Part shown: piece by piece, positions 52,906-60,219 of the stretch
Layout: the number at the start of each line of letters is the position of its first letter
Numbering within the stretch: position 1 is the first letter of the stretch
Assembly (NCBI RefSeq): GCF_013387495.1
Contig: NZ_JABZEE010000035.1
Span: 116,643 to 180,642 of the forward strand
DNA length: 64,000 bases
Direction: 5' to 3'
Origin: Streptomyces sp. PKU-EA00015
GTDB lineage: Bacteria; Actinomycetota; Actinomycetes; Streptomycetales; Streptomycetaceae
The notes under the pieces: model-generated
Database searches by the model: none
The model's input: the letters and a program-made list of their open reading frames with translations, nothing else
What the model was told of the DNA's origin: nothing
Program-made: the position numbers and the translations under genes

Positions 52906-52951
52906 CACCTCCGGCCGGCCCCTTCAACGCCGCAGGGGCCGGCCGGAGGTG
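52906..52951 (+). terminator. ndgR terminator
   Basis: Perfect 17-bp arms CACCTCCGGCCGGCCCC / GGGGCCGGCCGGAGGTG around a 12-nt loop, 14 bp after the stop. Confidence 0.88.
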
Positions 52952-53011
52952 TTTGCGGGGCGTGCCGGGTGCAGCATGGAAATACCTGCCGAGCGACGGA
53001 GGTGCAGGACC

Positions 53012-53260
53012 ATGGCCGAGTTCATGGACGTACACCACGGGATGAAGGGCATCACGAGCGACCAGCTCATGGAGGCACACCGCGCGGATCTCGCGCTCGA
53101 GGGCGAGGAGGGCGTGCACTTCAAGCAGGCGTGGGCGGATCCGGAGTCGGGGACCGTGTACTGCCTGTCGGAGGGGCCGTCCGCGGACGCCGTGCAGCGC
53201 GTCCACGAGCGCACGGGCCACCCGGCGGACGAGATCCACGCGGTGCCCCTGACAGTGTGA
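53012..53260 (+). CDS. SCO4226-type small ferredoxin-like (nickel-binding family) protein
   Basis: 82 residues: MAEFMDVHHGMKGITSDQLM, AHRADLALEGEEGVHFKQAW, YCLSEGPSADAVQRVHERTG. Matches the DUF4242/SCO4226-like family, small ferredoxin-fold dimers, one of which binds nickel. GGAGGTGC precedes the ATG. Single gene; a terminator follows. Confidence 0.82.
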   Translation: MAEFMDVHHGMKGITSDQLMEAHRADLALEGEEGVHFKQAWADPESGTVYCLSEGPSADAVQRVHERTGHPADEIHAVPLTV

Positions 53261-53270
53261 GCATTTCCGT

Positions 53271-53303
53271 GGAGCCTCCGTCACCGCACGTGACGGAGGC
53301 TCC
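53271..53303. terminator. Bidirectional terminator between the SCO4226-like and DUF4188 genes
   Basis: Perfect 14-bp arms GGAGCCTCCGTCAC / GTGACGGAGGCTCC with a 5-nt loop. Confidence 0.88.
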
Positions 53304-53316
53304 GCGGTGTCCGGCC

Positions 53317-53796
53317 TCAGACGCGCAGCCGGTCCTGTGCCCGGACGCCGTCGCGAAGCGCGGCGGTGCCGTACGCCCGGCCGAGGCCGTGGGGCGGCAT
53401 GTCGCCGTACATGGTCTCGTACGACCCCTCCGGCACGAGGTACGTCTCGTGCCAGATGCCGACGTGCCTCCCGCCTTTGCGGGCCAGCCGGTTGTAGCGA
53501 CCCCACCACGGGCGGTGGCGCCTGTCCGGGGCGCTCGCGTAGGCGAGGAGCTTCTCCTTCGACTCCCAGTACTGGACGACGCAGTACGTGCGCGGCGAGC
53601 CCGTCAGCAGGATGTGGTGGAGGAGACCGAGCGAGCGGTCGGTGCCCAGCTCCCTCAGCATCATCGGCATCGCGAGCAACACCGGCAGCCAACGGTGCAC
53701 CGCCCAGAGGTGGTTGACCCGCATGCCGATCAGGAAGACGACGACGTCGCCCGATGCCGCGGCCGTGGTACGGCCGGGCAGCGTCTTGCTGCGCAT
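53317..53796 (-). CDS. DUF4188 (heme-degrading monooxygenase-like) protein
   Basis: 159 residues from ATG 53796. It has VVVFLIGMRVNHLWAVHRWLPVL, YCVVQYWESKEKLLAYAS and GIWHETYLVPEGSYETMYG, the DUF4188 pattern, a dimeric alpha/beta barrel-type family. Function unknown; often beside a MerR gene, as here. Divergent from the MerR gene and almost surely its target, since the shared 80-bp gap has two identical-core palindromes. Confidence 0.85.
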   Translation of the reverse strand: MRSKTLPGRTTAAASGDVVVFLIGMRVNHLWAVHRWLPVLLAMPMMLRELGTDRSLGLLHHILLTGSPRTYCVVQYWESKEKLLAYASAPDRRHRPWWGRYNRLARKGGRHVGIWHETYLVPEGSYETMYGDMPPHGLGRAYGTAALRDGVRAQDRLRV

Positions 53797-53815
53797 GATG
53801 ACCCCCAGAAGGTTG

Positions 53816-53853
53816 TTGGATAGTGGCACTACCCATGATTGGATAGTGACACT
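53816..53853. promoter_or_regulatory. Double operator between DUF4188 gene and MerR gene
   Basis: TTGGATAGTGGCACT (53816-53830) and TTGGATAGTGACACT (53839-53853), 23 bp apart. Each holds a small palindrome: TAGTG-G-CACTA and AGTG-A-CACT. Placed between the divergent starts, the expected site of MerR autoregulation. Confidence 0.7.
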
Positions 53854-53876
53854 CTCCAAGGAAGGGTGCAAGGGGA

Positions 53877-54521
53877 ATGCGGCTCTCGGAACTGAGCGAG
53901 CGGAGCGGGGTCTCCACCGCGACGATCAAGTACTACCTGCGCGAGCGGCTGCTGCCGCCCGGCCGGCGCGTCACCGCCACGCAGTCCGAGTACGACGAAG
54001 ACCATCTGCGCCGGCTGCGACTGGTGCGGGCGATGATCCAGGTCGGCGGCGTGCCCGTGGCCACGGCCCGCGAGGTGCTCGCCCACGTCGACGACGAATC
54101 GCTCGGACTCACGATGCGCCTGGGCGCGGCGACATGGGCGCTGCCCCAGCTGCCGGAGGCACCCGTGGACGACGCGGCCGCGGCGGACGCCCGGCAGGAG
54201 GTCGAGCGGCTGCTGGAGGAGCTGGGCTGGGACAGCGCGCGCGAGATCGGCGACCTCTCCCCCGTCTACCGCGCACTGGTGACGTGGCTCGCGACGCTGA
54301 GCAGCCTCGGGTACGCGGTCTCGGCCGCCGAACTGCTGCCGTACGCACGCCAGATGGAGCAGATCGCCAGATGCGACATGGACCAGCTGGAGAACTACCC
54401 GGCGGGCGCCGAGCAGGTGGAGATGGCGGTGGCGGCGCAGGTGCTGTACGACCCGCTGTTGCTGAGCCTGCGACGGCTCGCCCTCGAGGCGGAGACGGCC
54501 CGCCGGTACGGCATCGTCTAG
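53877..54521 (+). CDS. MerR-family transcription regulator
   Basis: 214 residues. N-terminal MerR winged helix MRLSELSERSGVSTATIKYY and YDEDHLRRLRLVRAMIQVGG, then an effector region of about 130 residues without the Cys ligands of metal-sensing members; probably a small-molecule or drug sensor. Paired with the divergent DUF4188 gene. Confidence 0.92.
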   Translation: MRLSELSERSGVSTATIKYYLRERLLPPGRRVTATQSEYDEDHLRRLRLVRAMIQVGGVPVATAREVLAHVDDESLGLTMRLGAATWALPQLPEAPVDDAAAADARQEVERLLEELGWDSAREIGDLSPVYRALVTWLATLSSLGYAVSAAELLPYARQMEQIARCDMDQLENYPAGAEQVEMAVAAQVLYDPLLLSLRRLALEAETARRYGIV

Positions 54522-54536
54522 CACCCCGGGAAACGC

Positions 54537-54572
54537 CGAAGGGGCCCTCCACCTTCGTGGAGGACCCCTTCG
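54537..54572. terminator. Terminator between the MerR gene and the tRNA cluster
   Basis: CGAAGGGGCCCTCCAC and GTGGAGGACCCCTTCG form a 16-bp stem with one mismatch and a CTTC loop. It can end both the MerR transcript and the tRNA transcript coming from the other side. Confidence 0.82.
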
Positions 54573-54578
54573 CTCTTG

Positions 54579-54651
54579 TACCCCCGACCGGATTCGAACC
54601 GGCGCTACCGCCTTGAGAGGGCGGCGTGCTAGGCCGCTACACAACGGGGGC
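54579..54651 (-). tRNA. tRNA-Glu (CTC), copy 1
   Basis: 73 nt, 5' GCCCCCG acceptor arm, anticodon loop CTCTCAA (anticodon CTC, codon GAG), T arm GGTTCGAATCC. Differs from the other four copies by a compensatory C-G pair in the anticodon stem (CCGCC/GGCGG). Confidence 0.95.
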
Positions 54652-54678
54652 AAGATCGTGATCCATGGGCTGGATCCG

Positions 54679-54750
54679 CTGGGCTACCAGGACTCGAACC
54701 TAGACTAAATGAACCAGAATCACTCGTGCTGCCAATTACACCATAGCCCA
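54679..54750 (-). tRNA. tRNA-Gln (CTG), copy 1
   Basis: 72 nt, TGGGCTA acceptor, anticodon loop TTCTGGT (CTG, codon CAG). Anticodon stem AGTGA/TCATT contains a G-T wobble; the second Gln copy has ACTGA/TCAGT there and a TGGCCTA acceptor. Confidence 0.93.
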
Positions 54751-54766
54751 TGGTGGTTTAGACCAG

Positions 54767-54839
54767 TACCCCCGACCGGATTCGAACCGGCGCTACTGCC
54801 TTGAGAGGGCAGCGTGCTAGGCCGCTACACAACGGGGGC
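54767..54839 (-). tRNA. tRNA-Glu (CTC), copy 2
   Basis: 73 nt with anticodon loop CTCTCAA and stem CTGCC/GGCAG. First of four identical copies. Confidence 0.95.
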
Positions 54840-54901
54840 CCTAGCGATCCTGCATCGAGAGCGACCGGGTGCGACCCAGGTGATCTCGCGGGAAGGATCT
54901 G

Positions 54902-54974
54902 TACCCCCGACCGGATTCGAACCGGCGCTACTGCCTTGAGAGGGCAGCGTGCTAGGCCGCTACACAACGGGGGC
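54902..54974 (-). tRNA. tRNA-Glu (CTC), copy 3
   Basis: Identical in sequence to copy 2; anticodon CTC. Confidence 0.95.
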
Positions 54975-55036
54975 CCTAGCGATCCTGCATCGAGAGCGAC
55001 CGGGTGCGACCCAGGTGATCTCGCGGGAAGGATCTG

Positions 55037-55109
55037 TACCCCCGACCGGATTCGAACCGGCGCTACTGCCTTGAGAGGGCAGCGTGCTAGGCCGCTACAC
55101 AACGGGGGC
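55037..55109 (-). tRNA. tRNA-Glu (CTC), copy 4
   Basis: Identical in sequence to copy 2; anticodon CTC. Confidence 0.95.
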
Positions 55110-55171
55110 CCTAGCGATCCTGCATCGAGAGCGACCGGGTGCGACCCAGGTGATCTCGCGGGAAGGATCTG

Positions 55172-55244
55172 TACCCCCGACCGGATTCGAACCGGCGCTA
55201 CTGCCTTGAGAGGGCAGCGTGCTAGGCCGCTACACAACGGGGGC
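55172..55244 (-). tRNA. tRNA-Glu (CTC), copy 5
   Basis: Identical in sequence to copy 2; anticodon CTC. Its upstream flank (55245-55265) differs from the spacers, marking the end of the amplified unit. Confidence 0.95.
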
Positions 55245-55265
55245 TTTGCAGATGAGCTCTGCGAG

Positions 55266-55337
55266 CTGGCCTACCAGGACTCGAACCTAGACTAACTGAA
55301 CCAGAATCAGTCGTGCTGCCAATTACACCATAGGCCA
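55266..55337 (-). tRNA. tRNA-Gln (CTG), copy 2
   Basis: 72 nt, TGGCCTA acceptor pairs with TAGGCCA, anticodon loop TTCTGGT. First tRNA in the direction of transcription; the promoter should lie in 55338-55426, which reads CCCCTGTGGGG and otherwise nothing distinct. Confidence 0.94.
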
Positions 55338-55426
55338 CCAAAACGCAACCCCCTGTGGGGATCTTGTTCGGGTTTGCGCTTCCGGTTCCGGGCTTTCGGC
55401 CCGCTCCCCTTGGCGCAGGAAGAACA

Positions 55427-56149
55427 TTACCCGAAGGTGGACGGCGCTCCAAAACGGGTATCGCCGCGCAGCAGTGCGGGCAGCTGGCCGAGACCGGTGA
55501 TCCGGGTGAGCTCCGGTCTGCCGCCGAGACCGGCGCGGTCGAGCCAGATGCCGGTGAGTCCCGCCTCGACGGCGCCGCGGGCGTCGATGTCGGGCTGGTC
55601 ACCGACGTACGCGACCTCGCACGGGGCGAGGCCCATGACCTCGCAGGCGCCGAGGAAGGCGGCGGCTTCGGGCTTGGAGACGCCGAGTTCCACTGCGCAC
55701 ACGACGGCCTCGAAGCGGTCCCGCACGCCGAGGACGCGGAGTTTGCGGTCCTGGTTGTGGATGCTGGAGTTCGACAGGACGGCGTGACGGTAGTCACGAG
55801 CGAGAAGGTCGAGAACAGGCACGGCGTCGGGGAACAGCGCCCAGGCGGCCTCGTAGTGCTCGACGTGCCGGCCGAACCAGGCGTCGGCCTCGTCGTCGCT
55901 CATCCCCGGCGCAGCGAGGAACTGCCGGACCCTGTCGCGCCGCTGCCCCGTGAATGTGGTCTCCCCAGCGGCGAAGCGGGCCCACTGGACGTCGGTGATC
56001 TCCCGCCATGCGACGAGGGCCTGCTCGACGGAGTCGTATCCGCCGGGCAGGCCCTCGTTCCGCAGGTGCTCGCGCATGCCGGCGCGGTCGGCGCTCGCGT
56101 AGTCGAAGATCGTGTCATCGATGTCCCAGAGGACGGCGCGGATCGGCAT
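55427..56149 (-). CDS. HAD-superfamily hydrolase
   Basis: 240 residues from ATG 56149. HAD motif I VLWDIDDTIFDY, motif II HAVLSNSS, motif III Lys in GVSKPEAAAFL and motif IV VGDQPDIDARGA. A phosphatase-like enzyme of the YjjG/Epoxide hydrolase-N type; substrate not predictable. Between DUF4241 and the tRNA cluster. Confidence 0.93.
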   Translation of the reverse strand: MPIRAVLWDIDDTIFDYASADRAGMREHLRNEGLPGGYDSVEQALVAWREITDVQWARFAAGETTFTGQRRDRVRQFLAAPGMSDDEADAWFGRHVEHYEAAWALFPDAVPVLDLLARDYRHAVLSNSSIHNQDRKLRVLGVRDRFEAVVCAVELGVSKPEAAAFLGACEVMGLAPCEVAYVGDQPDIDARGAVEAGLTGIWLDRAGLGGRPELTRITGLGQLPALLRGDTRFGAPSTFG

Positions 56150-56210
56150 GTCTCGACCGTACCGCCACGACGCCGCCCGGCTGGGGGTTCGCATACGCCG
56201 AAGCCGGTGC

Positions 56211-56882
56211 TCAGGCCGTGGCCTCGGCCGGGACCACGAAGAAGTCCGTCACGAAGCAGACGACCTCGCCGGAGGCGTCGCGGCCGACCCAGGTCGGGTA
56301 GGCGCCGTCGCCCCAGCCGGACATGAAGGCGATCAGGTTGTGGCCGGTGTCGGGGGCGGTGACCGTGTGGGGGCCCAGGTACGCGCCGCCGCCCGCGTCG
56401 AAGGCGTCCCACAGCGGCCCTTCGTCGCCCACGCAGTCGGGGAAGGACTCGTCACAGGCGGCGTCGTAGAAGCAGCCAGTGCCCGCGTCCACGCCGTAGG
56501 CGAAGAACTCGTCGTCGGCCAGCTCCGCCGGATCCTGGCCTGCCTGGTGGGCGATCTCCCAGGTGACCGGCTCGGTGTCCCTGATCAGCAGGCGGGCGGC
56601 GGCGATCCGCAGGTGGGGCTCGTCGGCCGGCGGCTCGTCGGGCTCCGCGAGCGTGGCGACGGCGCACTCCACCGGGTAGCGGCCCGGGGCGACCTCGGCG
56701 GTGAACGGCTCGGACTCGCCCGTGCCCAGCGAGACGAAGGGGTCGCAGGCCACGACCCTGCCGGTGGGCAGCCACAGTTCGCCGCCCTTGACCACGGACA
56801 TCGTGCCGACGAGCGATCCCATGTCCTGGAAGTGGTTGCCGGGCGTGAAGTGCCAGGAGAAGTCGGGCGCGGGCATGGGCAT
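56211..56882 (-). CDS. DUF4241 family protein
   Basis: 223 residues from ATG 56882 with GGGGGA seven nt upstream. DUF4241 features: VACDPFVSLG, RYPVECAVATLAE, FFAYGVDAGTGCFYDAACDE, DGAYPTWVGRDASGEVVCFV. No known function; some relatives are immunity-like proteins of contact systems, but no toxin is adjacent here. It follows gltX by a terminator-bearing gap (the DUF4241 gene is downstream). Confidence 0.88.
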   Translation of the reverse strand: MPMPAPDFSWHFTPGNHFQDMGSLVGTMSVVKGGELWLPTGRVVACDPFVSLGTGESEPFTAEVAPGRYPVECAVATLAEPDEPPADEPHLRIAAARLLIRDTEPVTWEIAHQAGQDPAELADDEFFAYGVDAGTGCFYDAACDESFPDCVGDEGPLWDAFDAGGGAYLGPHTVTAPDTGHNLIAFMSGWGDGAYPTWVGRDASGEVVCFVTDFFVVPAEATA

Positions 56883-56950
56883 GCTGGTCCCCCAGGAAGC
56901 CGAGACGATCGTGATCGCCCCGAACACTAGTCCCGCGCTCCGACAACGCC

Positions 56951-56985
56951 GAAGGGGCAGCGGCCTCTTCGGCCACCGCCCCTTC
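56951..56985 (-). terminator. gltX terminator
   Basis: GAAGGGGCaGCGGCC ... GGCCaCCGCCCCTTC hairpin with small internal mismatches, 10 bp after the gltX stop. Confidence 0.75.
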
Positions 56986-56995
56986 TGCACACCGG

Positions 56996-58471
56996 TTACG
57001 CCGCGAGCTTCGCCAGCGCCGCGTCGATACGGGCCAGCGTCCGGTCCTTGCCCAGGATCTCCAGGGACTCGAACAGCGGCAGGCCCACCGTGCGGCCGGT
57101 GACCGCGACGCGGACCGGGGCCTGGGCCTTGCCGAGCTTGAGGCCGTGGGCCTCTCCGGCGGCCAGGACGGCCTCCTTGAGGGAGTCCGCGCTGGACCAG
57201 TCGGCCTCCTCCAGCTTCTCGCGGGCGGTGGTCAGCAGCGCGGCCGGGTCGCCCTTCATCGCCTTGGTCCAGGACGCCTCGTCCTCGACCGGCTCGTCGA
57301 GGAAGAGGAAGTCGACGTTGGCGGTGATGTCGGAGAGGACCGTCAGACGGGTCTGCGCGTGCGGCGCGATGGCCTCCCACTTCGCCCTGTCGAAGTTCTC
57401 CGGCGCCCAGTTGGCGTGCGGTGCCCGGAGCCAGGGCTCGCACGCCTCGGTGAACGCCTTCACGTCGAGCATGCGGATGTGGTCGGCGTTGATCGCCTCG
57501 GCCTTCTTCAGGTCGAATCGGGCCGGGTTGGCGTTGACGTCCGCGAGGTCGAACTTCGCGACCATCTCCGGGATGGTGAAGACGTCCTGGTCGGCGGAGA
57601 AGGACCAGCCGAGCAGGGAAAGGTAGTTGAGCAGGCCCTCGGGGAGGAAGCCGCGTTCCCGGTAGAGGTTGAGGGACGCCTGCGGGTCGCGCTTGGACAG
57701 CTTCTTGTTGCCCTCGCCCATGACGTACGGCAGGTGGCCGAAGGAGGGGATCTCCTTGGCGATGCCGAGCTCGATCAGGGCCTTGTACAGCGCGATCTGG
57801 CGCGGGGTGGAGGACAGCAGGTCCTCGCCGCGCAGCACGTGGGTGATCTCCATCAGCGCGTCGTCGACGGGGTTGACGAGCGTGTAGAGCGGGGCGCCGT
57901 TCGCGCGGACGATGCCGTAGTCCGGGACGTTGTCCGGCGTGAACGTCAGCTCGCCGCGCACCAGGTCGGTGAAGGTGATCGGCTCGTCGGGCATCTTGAA
58001 GCGCACGATGGACTCGCGGCCCTCGGCGTCGTACGCGGCCCGCTGCTCGGCGGTCAGCGTGCGGCACTTGCCGTCGTAGCCGGACGGGCGGCCGGCGGCG
58101 CGGGCGGCGTCGCGGCGCGCCTCCAGTTCGAGCGCGGTGCAGTAGCAGTGGTACGCGTAACCGCCGGCGATCAGCTTCTCGGCGACATCCTTGTAGATGT
58201 CCATCCGCTGCGACTGGCGGTAGGGGCCGTGGGGGCCGCCCACTTCGGGGCCCTCGTCCCAGTCGAGCCCGAGCCAGCGCAGCGAGTCGAGCAGCTGGTT
58301 GTACGACTCCTCGGAGTCGCGGGCCGCGTCGGTGTCCTCGATGCGGAAGACCATGGTGCCGCCGTTGTGCCGGGCGTAGGCCCAGTTGAACAGGGCGGTG
58401 CGGACCAGGCCCACATGGGGGTTGCCGGTCGGGGACGGACAAAAACGTACGCGGACGGATCCGTTAGCCAC
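56996..58471 (-). CDS. gltX: Glutamyl-tRNA synthetase
   Basis: 491 residues, GTG start at 58471. Class I motifs: HIGH as NPHVGLVRTALFNW and KMSKS as GNKKLSKRDPQAS; EDTDAARD follows the first. It charges tRNA-Glu, whose five genes are 2-4 kb away, and presumably also tRNA-Gln for the GatCAB route, since actinobacteria lack GlnRS. The start overlaps the FAH gene end by 8 bp. Confidence 0.97.
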   Translation of the reverse strand: MANGSVRVRFCPSPTGNPHVGLVRTALFNWAYARHNGGTMVFRIEDTDAARDSEESYNQLLDSLRWLGLDWDEGPEVGGPHGPYRQSQRMDIYKDVAEKLIAGGYAYHCYCTALELEARRDAARAAGRPSGYDGKCRTLTAEQRAAYDAEGRESIVRFKMPDEPITFTDLVRGELTFTPDNVPDYGIVRANGAPLYTLVNPVDDALMEITHVLRGEDLLSSTPRQIALYKALIELGIAKEIPSFGHLPYVMGEGNKKLSKRDPQASLNLYRERGFLPEGLLNYLSLLGWSFSADQDVFTIPEMVAKFDLADVNANPARFDLKKAEAINADHIRMLDVKAFTEACEPWLRAPHANWAPENFDRAKWEAIAPHAQTRLTVLSDITANVDFLFLDEPVEDEASWTKAMKGDPAALLTTAREKLEEADWSSADSLKEAVLAAGEAHGLKLGKAQAPVRVAVTGRTVGLPLFESLEILGKDRTLARIDAALAKLAA

Positions 58472-59237
58472 GCTTGATCACCTTGTTGGTGAGAGTGCCG
58501 ATGCCTTCGATGGTGACGGCGACCTCGTCGCCGACGTTCAGGGGGCCGACCCCCGCGGGGGTGCCCGTGAGGACGACGTCGCCCGGGAGCAGCGTCATGG
58601 CCTCGGTGATGTGCACGATCAGGTCCTCGACGGACCGGACCATCTCGCTCGTACGCCCCAGTTGGCGCTGTTCGCCGTTGACCGTGCACTGGATCGTCAG
58701 GTCGGCGGGGTCGAGGTCGGTCTCCACCCAGGGGCCGAGCGGGCAGGAGGTGTCGAAGCCCTTGGCCCTGGCCCACTGCTTCTCGCGCTTCTGGGCGTCG
58801 CGCGCGGTGACGTCGTTGGCGCAGGTGTAGCCGAAGATCACGTCCTTGACGCGTTCGCGCGGGACTTCGCGGCACATGCGGCCGATGACGACGGCGAGCT
58901 CGGCCTCGTGATGGAGCTCGTTCGAGAACGAGGGGTACTCGATGGCGTCGCCGGAGCCGATCACGGAGGTGGTGGGCTTGAAGAAGGCGACGGGGACCTC
59001 CGGGACCTCGTTGCCGAGCTCCGCCGCGTGCTCCGCGTAGTTGCGGCCGATGGCCACGACCTTGTTGGGGAGCACCGGGGGCAGCAGCCTGACCTTGCTC
59101 AGCGGCACCTTGGTGCCCGAGAGCTCGAAGTCGGCGTACGGAATGCCCTTGATGATGTCGAGGAGGAGGCCGTCGGGGCCTTCCTCGACCGCGCCGAAGG
59201 CGACATTGCCGTCGATGGAGAACCTGGCGATGCGCAC
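58464..59237 (-). CDS. Fumarylacetoacetate hydrolase family protein
   Basis: 257 residues from GTG 59237. VAIGRNYAEHAAELG, FFKPTTSVIGSGD, HHEAELAVVIG and FGYTCANDVTARD include the metal-binding Glu residues; C-terminal TGTPAGVGPL. Typical of YcgM/FahD1-like enzymes that act on acylpyruvates or oxaloacetate. Coupled to gltX. A second GTG at 59264 could add nine residues. Confidence 0.92.
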   Translation of the reverse strand: MRIARFSIDGNVAFGAVEEGPDGLLLDIIKGIPYADFELSGTKVPLSKVRLLPPVLPNKVVAIGRNYAEHAAELGNEVPEVPVAFFKPTTSVIGSGDAIEYPSFSNELHHEAELAVVIGRMCREVPRERVKDVIFGYTCANDVTARDAQKREKQWARAKGFDTSCPLGPWVETDLDPADLTIQCTVNGEQRQLGRTSEMVRSVEDLIVHITEAMTLLPGDVVLTGTPAGVGPLNVGDEVAVTIEGIGTLTNKVIKRG

Positions 59238-59381
59238 GGGTTGCTGTCGCCCCTCACTACTCACTCGCTGACCGGCCCTGCTCGCTGACCGGAGACTGAC
59301 GCTCCAGGCTAACGCGGCGGAGCCTGCCCGACGTGCCGACAAGGGCTTGGGCAGGCTGGCGTCCGGCTTCCCGCCCAGGGG

Positions 59382-59411
59382 CTGGGGGTCCCCCGGCGAA
59401 GCCAGGGGGAG
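59382..59411. repeat. Palindromic element downstream of the 57-codon gene
   Basis: On the minus strand it reads CTCCCCCTGGCTTCGCCGGG then GGACCCCCAG: a CCCCCTGGC-TTC-GCCGGGGG hairpin. It can act as the terminator of the small gene at 59467-59640. Same family as elements in recG and the methyltransferase. Confidence 0.6.
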
Positions 59412-59466
59412 AACCGAGCCTCAGGAAACGGGCGCGCGGGTGAACGGGAGGGGCACCGCGGCCGTA

Positions 59467-59640
59467 TTACTGCGCGGGCGCGTCCATGAGGATGGTGCGG
59501 CGGGGGTTGGCCGTCTGCGTGGGAAGATCGACCGCATGCTCCGGCTGCTCCGGCGTCTGCAGCTCGTCCGCGTCCTTGAGGTGCGCGAGCGTCGTGCGAC
59601 GGGGGTTGGCTATGTTGCGGAACATCATCGTCGTCTTCAT
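59467..59640 (-). CDS. Small peptide with duplicated ANPRRT motif
   Basis: 57 residues from ATG 59640 (a second in-frame ATG is five codons on). About nine in ten codons end in G or C, as expected for a real Streptomyces gene. The peptide contains two near-identical boxes: IANPRRTTL at 10-18 and TANPRRTIL at 43-51, joined by an acidic segment (LKDADELQTPEQPEHAVDLP); it ends MDAPAQ. No signal peptide or membrane segment. A hairpin element 55 bp downstream could end its transcript. It is divergent from cvnA. I do not recognise the family; a RiPP-like precursor, a protein-binding peptide with two docking motifs, or a regulator are all open. Confidence 0.6.
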   Translation of the reverse strand: MKTTMMFRNIANPRRTTLAHLKDADELQTPEQPEHAVDLPTQTANPRRTILMDAPAQ

Positions 59641-60219
59641 CGGCGGTTTCAGACCTTGTCGGAGTAGGGATGCTTCGGGAAGCGCGGTGGACGGAACGCC
59701 CGTCCTTGTAAAGCGTCAGGCTAAACATTCCATTCCCACGGAAAGCCAGGGCGTGGCACTGATCTATGTGTGAGTTTGCTCACGACGAGAGTGTCATTTC
59801 GGGCAATCCAGGCTGTGGATCTTCCTTGCAGGAACGGACATTCCGCCACTGAAGACGCCATTCCGCTCCTGATCATCGCGACTGGGACACCCCCCACCCC
59901 TAAGCGACTCATTCCATAAAGTCCGTTTCCTCCGTGAACGCTTTCTACGAGTTGTGACATAACGCTTACACCGTGTCACGGAGGTCACAGGCCGGTACGC
60001 GGCCCTTGTTGGAGATCCGGCACTGTGCTGGAATTCCACGCACCGCCGCGGTTTCAGACCGGCGCGCAAGGGGCGCAACGCAGCGCCGAGTGGCGGCGGG
60101 AAAGGGGGAGCAGCGCCGGTCAATCACGACCACCATGGGGCAGCGATCGATGCCCCGAGACGCCGACACCGTCCCGCCGTGCAAGCGGAGGGACGCCTGG
60201 TCCAGAGGTTGCGACGCTA
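59641..60219. promoter_or_regulatory. Divergent region upstream of the small peptide gene and cvnA
   Basis: 579 bp, markedly AT-richer than the surroundings between 59700 and 59980. It contains GTGAG-TTTG-CTCAC at 59770-59783, a GTGA...TCAC inverted repeat of the BldD type, and a GTGAC (59954-59958) ... GTCAC (59975-59979) pair followed by a further GGTCAC near 59984. Part may be the transcribed leader of cvnA. Confidence 0.45.

Larger units (their letters stand above)
54767..55244 (-). repeat. Tandem 135-bp amplification carrying tRNA-Glu
   Basis: tRNA-Glu copies at 54767, 54902, 55037 and 55172 are spaced exactly 135 bp. The three 62-bp spacers (54840-54901, 54975-55036, 55110-55171) are identical to each other, beginning CTAGCGATCCTGCATCGAGA. 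This indicates recent tandem duplication. Confidence 0.95.

Noticed and set aside
54767..55244. CRISPR-like array of regular repeats and spacers
   Set aside because: The repeats are tRNA-Glu genes and the spacers are identical to one another, so this is tandem duplication.
54801..55295. Protein-coding frames (159-164 codons) across the tRNA array
   Set aside because: Their repeated sequence simply follows the tRNA genes and spacers; no protein is encoded.
56211..56882. DUF4241 protein as the immunity part of a toxin system
   Set aside because: No toxin or secretion gene is next to it; the neighbours are gltX and a HAD hydrolase.
59486..59773. Plus-strand frames overlapping the 57-codon gene
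   Set aside because: They show Arg/Ser-rich shadow composition, and the minus-strand reading has better third-position bias and internal repeats.
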